A stretch of 64,000 bases of DNA. Source: Fragum whitleyi. Its lineage: Eukaryota; Mollusca; Bivalvia; Cardiida; Cardiidae. The stretch covers positions 23,007,026 through 23,071,025 of the forward strand of contig OX411543.1 of the NCBI GenBank assembly GCA_948146395.1, in the 5' to 3' direction. The notes beneath the pieces are model-generated. The model did no database searches, was not told the DNA's origin, and worked only from the letters and a program-made list of their open reading frames with translations. The position numbers were made by a program, and so were the translations under genes. Every line of letters starts with the position of its first letter. Positions within the stretch are counted from its first letter, which is position 1. This document shows, in pieces, positions 20,318 to 29,456 of this stretch.

Positions 20318-21209
20318 AATTGAAAGAGAAAGAGCACAGAGAGAAATTGAAGAAAAAGAAAGAGAAAGGCAATTTCAAAGGGAAAAGGAAGAAAGGGAAA
20401 GAGAAGAAAGAGAACGAGAAATAGAAAGAGAGAGGGAAAGAGAAGAAAGAGCATTTCAATTACGATTAAAAGAATTAGAAAATCAAGATAGAGCAAATCA
20501 GCCTAGATATATGTATAATTACCATTTTGATGTAACAAAACATTTTAGGCTTGTTCCTCAATTTCAAGAAAATGAAGTTGATACATATTTCGAACATTTT
20601 GAAAAAGTTGCAAATAACTTGGAATGGCCAAAAGAGCAATGGACCTTACTTCTCCAAAGTGTCTTACTAGGAAAAGCTCGCAATATTTATTCGCAACTTA
20701 GAACAGAACAAAGCAATGATTATGATACTGTAAAAGAACTCATTCTCAAAGGTTATGAGCTGGTACCAGAAGCATACAGACAACAATTTAGAAGTTGTAG
20801 AAAAGAATCTGGCCAGACTCACGTTGAATTTGCAAGAAACGAAGAAAAATTATTTGACAGGTGGTGCTATTCTAAGAAAATAGACCAAAATTATGATAAT
20901 CTTAGACAACTTATATTAATTGAACAATTCAAAAATTGCATTCAATCTGATATTAAGTCACATTTAGATGAAAACAATGTTGAAACTATACATGAAGCAG
21001 CTCGTTTAGCTGATAATTATTACCTTACACACAAAAAAAAATTCGTTAATAAAGCAAAACCTGCGTCCTCACATCCCCAAAATAAAACTATGTCTGGTGA
21101 TTCATCTAGCATGTCTAGTCAATCGAATTCACCTAAACCAAAGTCTACTGGTGAAACCAATGCTCAAAATCCCTTATCTCGAATCTCGAGTACATTGTAC
21201 TTTTTGTAA
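20290..21209 (+). pseudogene. gag: gag, coiled-coil and capsid-like part
   Basis: Continues the Glu/Arg-rich coiled coil to about 20500, then a capsid-like helical domain (about 20520-21000) with the signature Phe-Arg-Leu-Val-Pro-Gln-Phe, Asp-Thr-Tyr-Phe-Glu-His-Phe and Leu-Gln-Ser-Val-Leu-Leu-Gly-Lys-Ala. This resembles the retrotransposon Gag/SCAN-like fold found in animal gypsy elements. A Ser/Pro/Lys-rich linker follows. The frame stops at 21209, just as the zinc knuckle begins in another frame. That could be a gag-pol shift or one more mutation. Confidence 0.8.
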
Positions 21210-21990
21210 AAAACCAGGTCACCTTATTTCAGAATGTTTTAGATTAAAAAGGAAGAAGGAACTGAGTGCAGCCAAACCTACAGGGCTCACCAGCCTTCAG
21301 CCTAAATCACAGCCTTCTTTTGAGTTAAATTCAATTGTTAAGGCAGAACCAAATTCTGATTCCTGTATGGAGATTTTTGAACCGTTCATGTTAGATGGTT
21401 TTGTATCACTTTCAGGTGATATGTGCCCACATACCCCTATTAAAATTTTAAGAGACACAGGAGCTTCTCAATCTCTTATTTTAGCAGATATTCTGCCTTT
21501 TTCTGAGAAGACTTCGTCTGGTACTAGTGTCCTTATCCAGGGTGTAGAGTGTGGTGTTATTAATGTTCCTCTTCATATGGTTAATTTGTCCTCAGATTTG
21601 GTTACTGGTTCTGTGGTTGTTGGTGTTAAACATTCTTTACCATTTAAAGGTGTACATTTATTGCTTGGCAATGACATAGCTGGAGATAAGGTTGTTGTTA
21701 ATCCTCTTGTAACTGACACACCTAATGTAGGTCAAACAGATGATCCTATTTTGCAGGAAATACCTGATTTGTACCCTTCATGTGCAGTAACTCGGGGTGT
21801 GGCTAAAAAAGCTTCCTTGAAAAATTCAAATGATATTGACTTAACTGATACTTTTGTTGGTCAATATTTCAATGACGAGATTAAAAAGTCTTTTAATCTT
21901 AGTCTGCCTGATACTCAGACAGACTCGTCAAAACTTTGTCAGTCATCTCCAAGGTCAAATGACCAAGGTCATGAAACGCATTCAAAGTAA
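21184..21990 (+). pseudogene. pol: zinc knuckle and aspartic protease region
   Basis: A CCHC zinc knuckle (Cys-Thr-Phe-Cys-Lys-Lys-Pro-Gly-His-Leu-Ile-Ser-Glu-Cys) at 21196-21240 normally ends Gag. About 215 nt later comes the retroviral-type protease active site Asp-Thr-Gly-Ala (21454-21465), followed by a flap-like region and Leu-Leu-Gly-Asn-Asp near 21663, the usual second protease motif. An in-frame TAA (21988-21990) interrupts the polyprotein, and the same frame continues directly into the integrase. Confidence 0.82.
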
Positions 21991-23031
21991 AAGTTAATCC
22001 AGGAACAGCAAAATTATCCTGAGATTTCAAAGTTAATTGATAGGGCATTACCCGAAAAAGAAATGTCTCAGAATCCTGTTTGTTACTATAAAAAGTATGG
22101 TATTCTGATGAGAAAATGGCGACCATTTGATGTCCCAGCTGATGATGATTGGGCTGTTTATCACCAAATTGTTGTTCCAAAGTCATATCGCCATGAAATA
22201 CTTAGTATAGCCCATGAAAGTCCAATGTCTGATCATTTAGGTGTAAACAAGACTTATCACAAGATTATGACTCATTTCTTTTGGCCTGGACTTAAATCGG
22301 ACGTTTCCGAATATTGTAAAAGTTGCCACACTTGTCAAATGGTAGGGAAACCTAACCAAGTTATTCCAAAAGCAAGGTTACAACCCATTCCAGCTTTTGA
22401 TGAACCTTTCAGTCGGATAATAATAGACTGCGTTGGTCCTTTACCAAAAACCAAGTTAGGTTCTGAATATTTGTTGACAATTATGTGTGCTTCTACTCGC
22501 TTCCCAGAAGCAATTCCTTTAAGAAACATTAAGGCAAAGTCAATTATTAAGGCTCTTGTCAAATTCTTTACTTTTGTTGGCCTTCCAAAATCAGTTCAGT
22601 CTGATCAAGGATCAAACTTCATGTCAGGCATATTCCAACAGGTTATGCATGAATTAGGTATCAAGCAATATCGGTCTTCTGCTTATCATCCTGAAAGTCA
22701 AGTTGCTTTAGAAAGATTTCATCGGACCCTAAAGAATATGATAAGGTCATATTATTTCGATACTGAGAAAAATTGGGATGAAGGTATTCATTTGCTATTA
22801 TTTGCAGTCAGAGAATCTGTTCAAGAATCTCTTGGCTTTAGCCCCTTTGAGTTAGTATTTGGTCATTCTGTTCGTGGGCCATTAACACTCTTAAAAGAGA
22901 AATTTCTTGCTGATGATGAAACACCCTTGAACTTGTTACAGTATGTTTCTGACTTCAGAAATAAACTGTCTAGGGCATGTGAGTTTGCTAGGTCAAATCT
23001 TAAATCATCTCAGAGCAAAATGAAGGCATGA
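21991..23031 (+). pseudogene. pol: integrase, located upstream of RT
   Basis: The HHCC zinc-binding domain is visible (His ... His-Leu-Gly, then Tyr-Cys-Lys-Ser-Cys-His-Thr-Cys, about 22210-22340). The catalytic core follows with Asp (22426-22428), Asp (22603-22605) and Glu (22711-22713); 35 residues separate the second Asp from the Glu, the standard DX35E spacing. Catalytic residues are all intact. The reading frame is the same as protease and RT. A TGA at 23029-23031 cuts it just before the C-terminal GPY/F module. It would join element cDNA to host DNA. Confidence 0.92.
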
Positions 23032-24585
23032 TATGACGAGCATAGTGTTGATAGGAAATTTGAACTAGGTGATAAAGTCCTTGCTCTTTTTCAAATACCT
23101 GGCCGACCCTTACAGGCAAGATATTATGGCCCATATACTATTGATAAGAAAACAAGTGATTTGAATTATACTATCAATACTCCTGGAAGGCGTAAAAATA
23201 AACAAATGTGTCATGTGAATATGTTAAAAAAGTATTTTGACAGAGATAGCTCTATTTCAAAACCAATTACAGTTGTAAACACTGTCCCACAAGAATCAAA
23301 TGTGATTGAATCAGAAGTTAGTTCAGACTTTAGTGAAAAATCAGTTCCTGGTCCACCTAAACTTGAGAACTCTGAAATACTAAAGAATCTTGACGACAAA
23401 CTTTCACATTTGGAGCCATCTCAACGAGAAGAGCTGAAACAGTTGATTAATGAATATAAACACTTGTTTCCTGACATCCCCACAAGAACTGATAAAATAT
23501 ATCATGATGTCATTGTGGAAGATTCTCAACCAATAAAACAACATCCTTATAGAATGAATCCAGTGAAAGAAAAAGCCCTTCAAGATGAAGTGAATTACTT
23601 ATTAGAGAATGATTTTATTGAACCCAGCCAAAGTAATTACAGTTCACAATGTATATTAGTTCCAAAGCCGAATGGAACATACAGAATGTGTACTGACTAT
23701 CGAAAAGTGAACTCAGTGACAAAAACTGACTCTTTTCCAATACCAAGAATTGATGACTGTATTGACAAAGTTGGTAATTCTAAATATGTCACCAAATTTG
23801 ACCTTCTCAAAGGATTCTGGCAAGTTCCGCTCACTGATAGGGCTAAAGAAGTATCAGCATTTGCTACTCCAACTGGTCTGTACCAGTACAAAGTTATGCC
23901 ATTTGGGATGAAAAATTCTCCTGCGACGTTTCAGCGGCTTGTAAATATGGTTAGAGCTGGCTTAGATGGCTGTGACGCATACATCGACGACGTCATCATC
24001 TATACAGACACATGGAGTGACCATATTCAAAGAATCAAACAATTCTTCGACCGTCTCAGTGATGCAAAATTGAATCTGGGAAAAACAGAGTTTTGTCATG
24101 CTACTGTTACTTTTTTAGGATATCTTGTGGGACAGGGTCAAGTTAAACCTTTAGAATCTAAGGTCAATGCTATCTTTGAGTTTCCTGTGCCTGCTACTAA
24201 AAAGCAACTGATGCGATTTCTTGGTATGGCTGGCTACTATAGAAAGTTTTGTAAGAATTTTTCAATAATAGCTGAACCTTTAACAAACTTATTAAAGAAA
24301 AACGTTAAGTTCAAATGGAATAATAACTGTCAAGTTGCCTTTGATCGCTTGAAAGCCTTACTAAAGAGCACACCAGTTCTTTTAGCACCTGATTTTGACA
24401 AATGTTTCAAATTAGCTGTTGATGCAAGTGATGTGCGTATTGGTGCTGTTCTTTTGCAAGAAGACGATGACGGTATTGATCATCCAGTTTGTTATTTTTC
24501 TAAAAAGTTAAACAAACATCAGAAAAACTACTTCACCATTGAAAAAGAATGTCTTGCTTTTATTTTTAGCAATCCAACATTTTGA
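23032..24585 (+). pseudogene. pol: integrase GPY/F tail, reverse transcriptase, RNase H start
   Basis: First ~60 codons: Glu-Leu-Gly-Asp-Lys-Val-Leu and Ala-Arg-Tyr-Tyr-Gly-Pro-Tyr, the GPY/F module that ends Ty3/gypsy integrases. Then a linker and reverse transcriptase with Phe-Asp-Leu-Leu-Lys-Gly-Phe (~23800), Met-Pro-Phe-Gly-Met-Lys-Asn-Ser-Pro-Ala (~23897) and the YIDD box Tyr-Ile-Asp-Asp (23980-23991), and Phe-Leu-Gly-Tyr. RNase H begins with Ala-Val-Asp-Ala-Ser (~24415) and Glu-Lys-Glu-Cys-Leu-Ala (~24543). A frameshift near 24565-24580 ends this frame. Confidence 0.93.
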
Positions 24586-24778
24586 AGTTTATTTAACATC
24601 TGCAACTTCTCCTATTGTTGTAGTCAGTGATCACAATCCCTTAAGTTTTCTCCACAAACTTAATAGTAAGAACCAAAGATTATTGAGGTGGAGTTTGTCA
24701 CTTCAAGAATTTGATCTTGATGTAAGACACATTAAAGGAAAAGACAACATTATACCAGATGCTCTGTTAAGAGTCTAA
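24565..24778 (+). pseudogene. pol: RNase H C-terminal part (frameshifted)
   Basis: Resumes RNase H in the next frame with Ala-Ile-Gln-His-Phe-Glu-Val-Tyr-Leu, Val-Ser-Asp-His-Asn-Pro-Leu and Leu-Arg-Trp, ending Asn-Ile-Ile-Pro-Asp-Ala-Leu (the usual end is Ala-Asp-Ala-Leu-Ser-Arg). It stops at 24778 with no integrase behind it, confirming that IN is not in the usual gypsy position. Confidence 0.88.
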
Positions 24779-25040
24779 AATTGTATTGTCTTATCTTTAA
24801 TAAAACATTGAATTTAACAGTTACATTTCACTATATTTTTTGTATATATGTATGTATGTTTGCATATATAACTCTTTTTCAATTCTTTTGATGAAAATTG
24901 TTTGTATTTTCATGCTAGATGTGCTGAAATGTTGCAACGAATCATGATATTATCAATTATGTGATGTGTATTATCATTGTATATGCTAATGATAATGCAA
25001 AAAGAAAGATTTATTTCATAAACCTTTCTTTTTTTCTTTC
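24779..25040 (+). other. 3' untranslated part of the retrotransposon
   Basis: AT-rich, with no open frame. It contains an AATAAA at about 24800 and a TATGTATGTATG stretch. Confidence 0.6.
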
Positions 25041-25051
25041 AAGGGGGAAAG
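25041..25051 (+). promoter_or_regulatory. polypurine tract
   Basis: AAGGGGGAAAG immediately 5' of the 3' LTR, preceded by a T/C-rich run. It would prime plus-strand DNA synthesis. Confidence 0.9.
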
Positions 25052-25598
25052 TGTTATATATAAACTATAAATAAACCTAATGGTATTTACCGTGTCTATT
25101 TTTAGAATTAGTCTGGGAATTTTCCAATTACCTTGACTAATAGGTAAATGTATGTAGAAGATTTTAGATCTTTCTAGAAAGGCCTTTTGGAAGGTGATTC
25201 AGACTCTAGAGTATTCTTATGTTCTATGCTATTCCAGATTGTTCTATAGTATTATATAAAGGGTTCCTACAGCATTCTTGGTTCACTTGATTTAGACTTA
25301 TGGTTTCATTTAGTAGTACTGTGTTAAACTAAAAGGGGATTTCTCGTTATCTTAAAAGTGTGATTAAAAGCGTGTTTAATTTTAAATTCGGATATTATTG
25401 GACTTATTATTTGTGGATCAGGAACTAAAATAAATTGGATCTAAAATTAAAAACTTTAGGATTAAACATTCAAGGTATTGTAATTTGTTTTTGTATTAGT
25501 TTCATATTGTCAATAATTCTGTTATTATTGTCAATAAAAATTGTTAATTGTAAAGTTTGTTGCTGGCTTCTTTGTTCTTGTTACATTGGCATGTAACA
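25052..25598 (+). repeat. 3' LTR
   Basis: Begins TGTTATATATAAAC and ends GGCATGTAACA. Nearly identical to the 5' LTR, with AATAAA at 25533. Confidence 0.92.
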
Positions 25599-25603
25599 AT
25601 TTT

Positions 25604-25707
25604 ACCAACTTTTATTGTCCAAATTTGAGCCCTTTTGATTGGCGAACTATTGCATTATCCAAGCCTCTCAATCATGTCCGATTTACAGTGCTGACAGCAC
25701 TTTGATT
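25604..25707 (+). mobile_element. LINE remnant copy 1, segment after the LTR insertion
   Basis: Matches the reverse complement of 60649-60755: CCAACTTTTATTGTCC, GGCGAACTATTGCA and CAGTGCTGACAGCACTTTGA. It is the downstream half of the sequence interrupted by the LTR retrotransposon. Confidence 0.8.
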
Positions 25708-25963
25708 ATGATTCTGTTTAGGATAAGCTGTTTATAACCGAGTCAGAATTGAGTTGTGATTAAGCACCAAGGCTCGTTTGATTACTTTTCAATTCTAGAC
25801 TGAGCACATGATCAAATTGTCCCAAATAGAATTGAGCATCATTTTCTTTTTTTCGCATAAAAAGTTTGATTGTTAAAAAACAAGTTTTATAAATAAACGC
25901 TCCTGATGACAGAAACACCGCGTAATATTACGTCACGATGACGTCATTTAGGATGTGATCCTA

Positions 25964-26180
25964 TAGTTAATAACATTGTGAAATTGACAAGGAGAATGAT
26001 TTTTGAATGATTTAGGAATGAAATTGAATGAGTGTGAGGAGCGGATTTTGAGAGAATTTAATGGGAGGTAATCCAATATCGCAGATTTTGTTCAGGATGA
26101 ACAAAATTTGCGATATTGATTACCTCCCTTTAATAAAATATGCAAACAAATTCTATAGATAGCTTTCTATTTCTTCAAGA
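25964..26180 (-). mobile_element. TcM MITE, truncated after the central palindrome
   Basis: TAGTTAATAACATTGTGAAA end, GTGTGAGGAGCG, palindrome (about 26063-26127), then CTATTTCTTCAAG where it meets unrelated sequence at 26180. The other half is absent. Confidence 0.8.
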
Positions 26181-26445
26181 CTAAACGGTGCAAACTATTA
26201 CGTTCAAACGGGTCATAATTCGGAAACAGCTTGCATCGTTTTGACATCCTGAACACAGGGCCAGCCGTAAAGTCGTAATGGGATGACTCTGTCACTATTT
26301 CTTCTTGGAGGCTGTTCCACAGTCGGATTCCAGTTGATGTGTGACGAGTCCCGGAAATTGTGTTAGGAAACAAGAATCCACTTATGTATTTTGATAGACA
26401 TTTAGTTGGTTCTTCGTATATGTAGCTTTTACGTTTCACCCTATA
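26180..26445 (-). pseudogene. possible RT C-terminal remnant, copy 1
   Basis: A minus-strand frame includes Thr-Gly-Ile-Arg-Leu-Trp-Asn-Ser-Leu, like the motif (G-x-R-L-W-N-S-L) near the C terminus of many non-LTR reverse transcriptases. A parallel copy at 36488-36775 has the same frame with several substitutions and the same Arg-Leu-Trp-Asn-Ser-Leu. Family unknown; only this terminal exon-like block is present. It belongs to segmental duplication part B. Confidence 0.35.
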
Positions 26446-26465
26446 TTGTAAACAATTTAATAAAC

Positions 26466-26660
26466 ATTAGCTACATTCTGCTTCCTATCAACCATTTTAT
26501 AAAAAAAAACAATGAGAGCAGGATTCTTTTATGCAGATTACAGATTCAATGGGCGAAGTCAAATATCGTAGAACAATTGGTTATGTAATCCCAATAATAT
26601 AAATATACACTAGCTATTTTAACTAAAAAGTTGCATTTTTTGTAGTTAACCTTTTTTCAG
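26466..26660 (+). repeat. inverted partner of 27190-27400
   Basis: ATTAGCTACATTCTGCTTC and GTCAAATATCGTAGAACAAT recur as their reverse complement at 27190-27400 in the same relative order, so the two segments form a diverged ~200-bp inverted repeat about 0.7 kb apart. Confidence 0.65.
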
Positions 26661-26865
26661 TATGGCATAATTTTACTACGCGCATTTTTGTTAACACATT
26701 CTTATTCCAAATATATAAAGAAATTTCGATAGCGACCAAGAGTGCATAGAAGAGAAATATAAGAAATAAACCTTCTGAAGAGGACAATCATTTAAATAAT
26801 ATTTTGTCCGATTGTTAACGAACATAAGAGAAACGGGAAATCAGAACTAACAGACAACAACGACT

Positions 26866-27987
26866 TTGTATAGGTAAGAGGAAGCCTCTTACCTACTTAG
26901 CTACATTTGATTTTATAACGACTCTTATCCCATATACCAAGGTGTTGAACGAATGTGACCCTATGATAGAGTTTGCACTCTTTGAAAATTTCCACGGAAG
27001 TTCATTGCGTTCACGAATTGTGAATTTTCATTTTCTCTCGTGACATACAGTAATCAATCAAAAAAGTGTTTTATTATGATAATCTTTCTCTGAAAACTTT
27101 ATTTCTTATGATTGTCTTTTATCCACATCATTTGTGACCAAAATATCTGTTCATTATTTCATTCTGTGTCAAGTAAGCTTTTTTTTTCCCAAAATGCTGA
27201 TAAAATATGATGTCCGGCTGAAAAAAAGTTTACTAAAGAAAATGTCATTTTTTGGTTGAAATAGCCAGTGTATTCTTACATTACTCTGGTTTTCATAAAC
27301 AATTGTTCTACGATATTTGACTCCACTAATTAAGCTGTCATCTGCAAATATCTTATTGTTGATAAACTGGTTAATAAGAAGCAGAATGTAGCTAATTATG
27401 GAAAGCCTCATAGAGCACTCTATAATAGGGTCAAAATTTGTCAACACCTTAGTACAGTTAACAGCATCGTGAAATTAAACAAGCTGAATGATTTTGGAAT
27501 GATTTAGGAATGAATTGATTGAGTGTGTGGAGCGAGTTTTGACTGAATTTAATGGAAGGTTATCCAATATCGCACATTTTGTTCAGAATGAACAAAATTT
27601 GCGATATTGATTACCTTCCTTTGATAAAAAATATGTATACAAGTTCTATAGATAGCTTCCTATTTCTTCAAGAACCTATTAGACGCTTACAATTTGAAAT
27701 TTGTCACTGAAATCGCGATTTTTCCCTATCGAAATTTATTTTGAATGGCTTTGTTATTTCTATTTTTTCAATGGGTTTGAGCGTTTTTGAATGGTTCGAG
27801 TGAGTGTTAGGAATGACTAAACGGAGCGGTGAGTGAGCGATTTAAAATGGTATTGACTGAGGCGAATGTCCATTTCATAATGTAACTAACTGTATATGGA
27901 ATAAGACTCATTATAAAATTGAATGTAGCTAAGTAGGTGAGAGGCTGTTGCATCGGTTGACTCTTACCTATACAAAGACTCCTTGAA
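26866..27987. mobile_element. palindromic element split by a TcM insertion
   Basis: Outer arms: CTTTGTATAGGTAAGAG at the left (from 26865) and its reverse complement CTCTTACCTATACAAAG at the right (to ~27987). Each is followed inwards by a CCTACTTAGCTACATT block, an ACTCTTATCCCATATA-like block, AAGGTGTTGA and TGACCCTAT. The inverted repeat is about 125 bp if the TcM at 27455-27892 is removed. No coding capacity recognised. Confidence 0.65.
27455..27892 (-). mobile_element. TcM MITE inserted in a palindrome arm (TA duplication)
   Basis: 438 bp, CAGTTAACAGCATCGTGAAA to TAACTAACTG, flanked by TA (27453-27454, 27893-27894). The uninterrupted left arm of the host palindrome reads CACCTTGGTATATGGG as reverse complement, so the pre-insertion site is known and the TA duplication is confirmed within the window. 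Confidence 0.9.
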
Positions 27988-29180
27988 GACTAATAAAAAT
28001 AGGGACATATGAAATCTGTAGAAAGATCGTTGAGTTATAAAAACATCGTAACTCCAATTGATTTAAGCTAAAGTGAGATTGGAGGAAGGTGTCTAAGGAA
28101 AATGTCTAAATAAAATTTATTGAATTAGGTTATCAAGTCAGGGACACATATTTTTGTAAGACCTGAGGTTTACAAATTACCTATAAAGTGTGGGAAGTGT
28201 TAACCGAATTAGCGTCGATATGTGTTAGAATAACCACAGGCTTATACGTGCTTATATAGAAGTATCATTCCATTAGTTAGGGAAAAAATGGAAAGTACGT
28301 CGACTTGTCTTTGACTTACGACGCAATTAAATAATACACAGCGAGATCAAATGAAGCTGTTTCATATCCGTTAAGCGACAAATGCATCTATTTCTGACTC
28401 CCTATAAGTTACAAGTAGAAATTAATGGCCTTGAAAGTTTTAAAGAACGATGTTAAATAGCGATACATCGCTAATGTTATTATGTTACATATGATCCGAC
28501 TATAAATAAAAGTTTGAATTTTGTGTGCTTTGGCATGCTTGTCTTCATTTCATCTTTTCATCGAGGGCTTAGCTACCAATTATTATCAATGGTTAATGCT
28601 CTGGTAGGGCGGAGCCTAAGTAATGGGTCGTTGCACTTAAGGTTAAGGGAAATCAGCTTTTATCTAAAATAACCTACTTCTAAAGAGAGTCGACATTCAT
28701 AACTCGAGACCTTAAATCGTAAAGTGGTTACCAAATCCTCGTAACTTCAGCTTAAAATCAAGCTGAAGTTACAAGGCTTTGGTTACCAAACGATGAAATG
28801 TGTTCATTCTCTCAACGTACGTGAATCCTTTATGTTTTAGGATACAGTTATTTGCACGCGTTAACGATGATTACCAACAAAAATTCGAAAGAACCCAAAC
28901 TATTGAAAAGTAAACTCGCCAACTTACGTCACGGTTAAGCCCCGCCCTGCCAGTTCATTAATTACGCAGAATACCAATTACACAGTACATATAAGCGTAA
29001 TGAAAAAGACACTCTATTAAACAAAGACCGTTACTTGTATAAGCCGTTGTGACTATGTTATGATAATTCATCAAAAGTTCTCTCCGTCACCAATTGCACC
29101 CAATTTCTTCCCTGGGGTAGGGAATGAATGGGGAAATTAACTACAATTTCAAATGAGCATATCGTCGGCTCCGATCTATA
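27975..29180 (+). repeat. segmental duplication copy 1, part C
   Basis: Matches 36876-38285 in order and orientation (CAAAGACTCCTTGAA ... GTCAGGGACACATATTTTTG ... CGATACATCGCTAATG ... GGGTAGGGAATGAATGGGG). It differs by the MU-B insertion here (28583-28971) and a TcM insertion in copy 2. Confidence 0.9.
28583..28971. mobile_element. MU-B element with 9-bp target duplication and known empty site
   Basis: 389 bp with ~33-bp inverted termini (TTATCAATGGTTAATGCTCT / reverse complement of AGTTCATTAATTACGCAGAA) and a central inverted repeat built on CTTCAGCTTA...AAGCTGAAG. Flanked by exact 9-bp TACCAATTA (28574-28582, 28972-28980). Duplication copy 2 has a single TACCAATTA there (about 37475-37490) without the element. 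Confidence 0.85.
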
Positions 29181-29456
29181 AGGACAAATACGGGAAAAGC
29201 CTACTTTTCATGAGAAGGAAAAATACTAATATCTTTTTACCTATAAACACTGGTACAACCATTTTGGCCGAAAACATTTCAAATCGAATCACTTAATATA
29301 TTATCTGTCGTCATTAATATTAAATTTTGTCTCTGTAATGAGATATTTAAGAAAAACAACAAAAAACGTCAACTACGTCATTTTTCACTAAATTTTGACG
29401 GCACAAAATGTCGTATAGACAATAAAATGCATAAAAGATAAATGCATGAAAAACTA
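29181..29456. other. no recognisable feature
   Basis: AT-rich. The segment ATATCGTCGGCTCCG (about 29159) has an inverted match at about 33780-33797. Confidence 0.35.

Larger units (their letters stand above)
19242..25598 (+). mobile_element. LTR retrotransposon, gypsy-like with integrase before RT (Gmr1-like)
   Basis: Complete two-LTR element of about 6.36 kb. LTRs 19242-19784 and 25052-25598, tRNA-Pro type primer-binding site, gag, protease, integrase, reverse transcriptase, RNase H, and a polypurine tract directly before the 3' LTR. The pol order is PR-IN-RT-RH, as in Ty1/copia elements, but IN (with a GPY/F module) and RT look Ty3/gypsy-like; this combination defines the Gmr1 group first described from fish. 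The copy is defective: two in-frame stops and several frameshifts. LTRs differ by about five substitutions and two indels by eye. The flanking 5-mers TGTTT and ATTTT are an imperfect target duplication. Confidence 0.92.

Noticed and set aside
20140..20496. 118-codon minus-strand frame rich in Leu and Phe
   Set aside because: Antisense shadow of the Glu/Arg-rich gag coiled coil.
27169..27447. Phe-Ala-Asp-Asp in a minus-strand frame considered as an RT active site
   Set aside because: Only the four-residue match is present; surrounding sequence does not follow RT motifs and its inverted partner at 26466 is not open.
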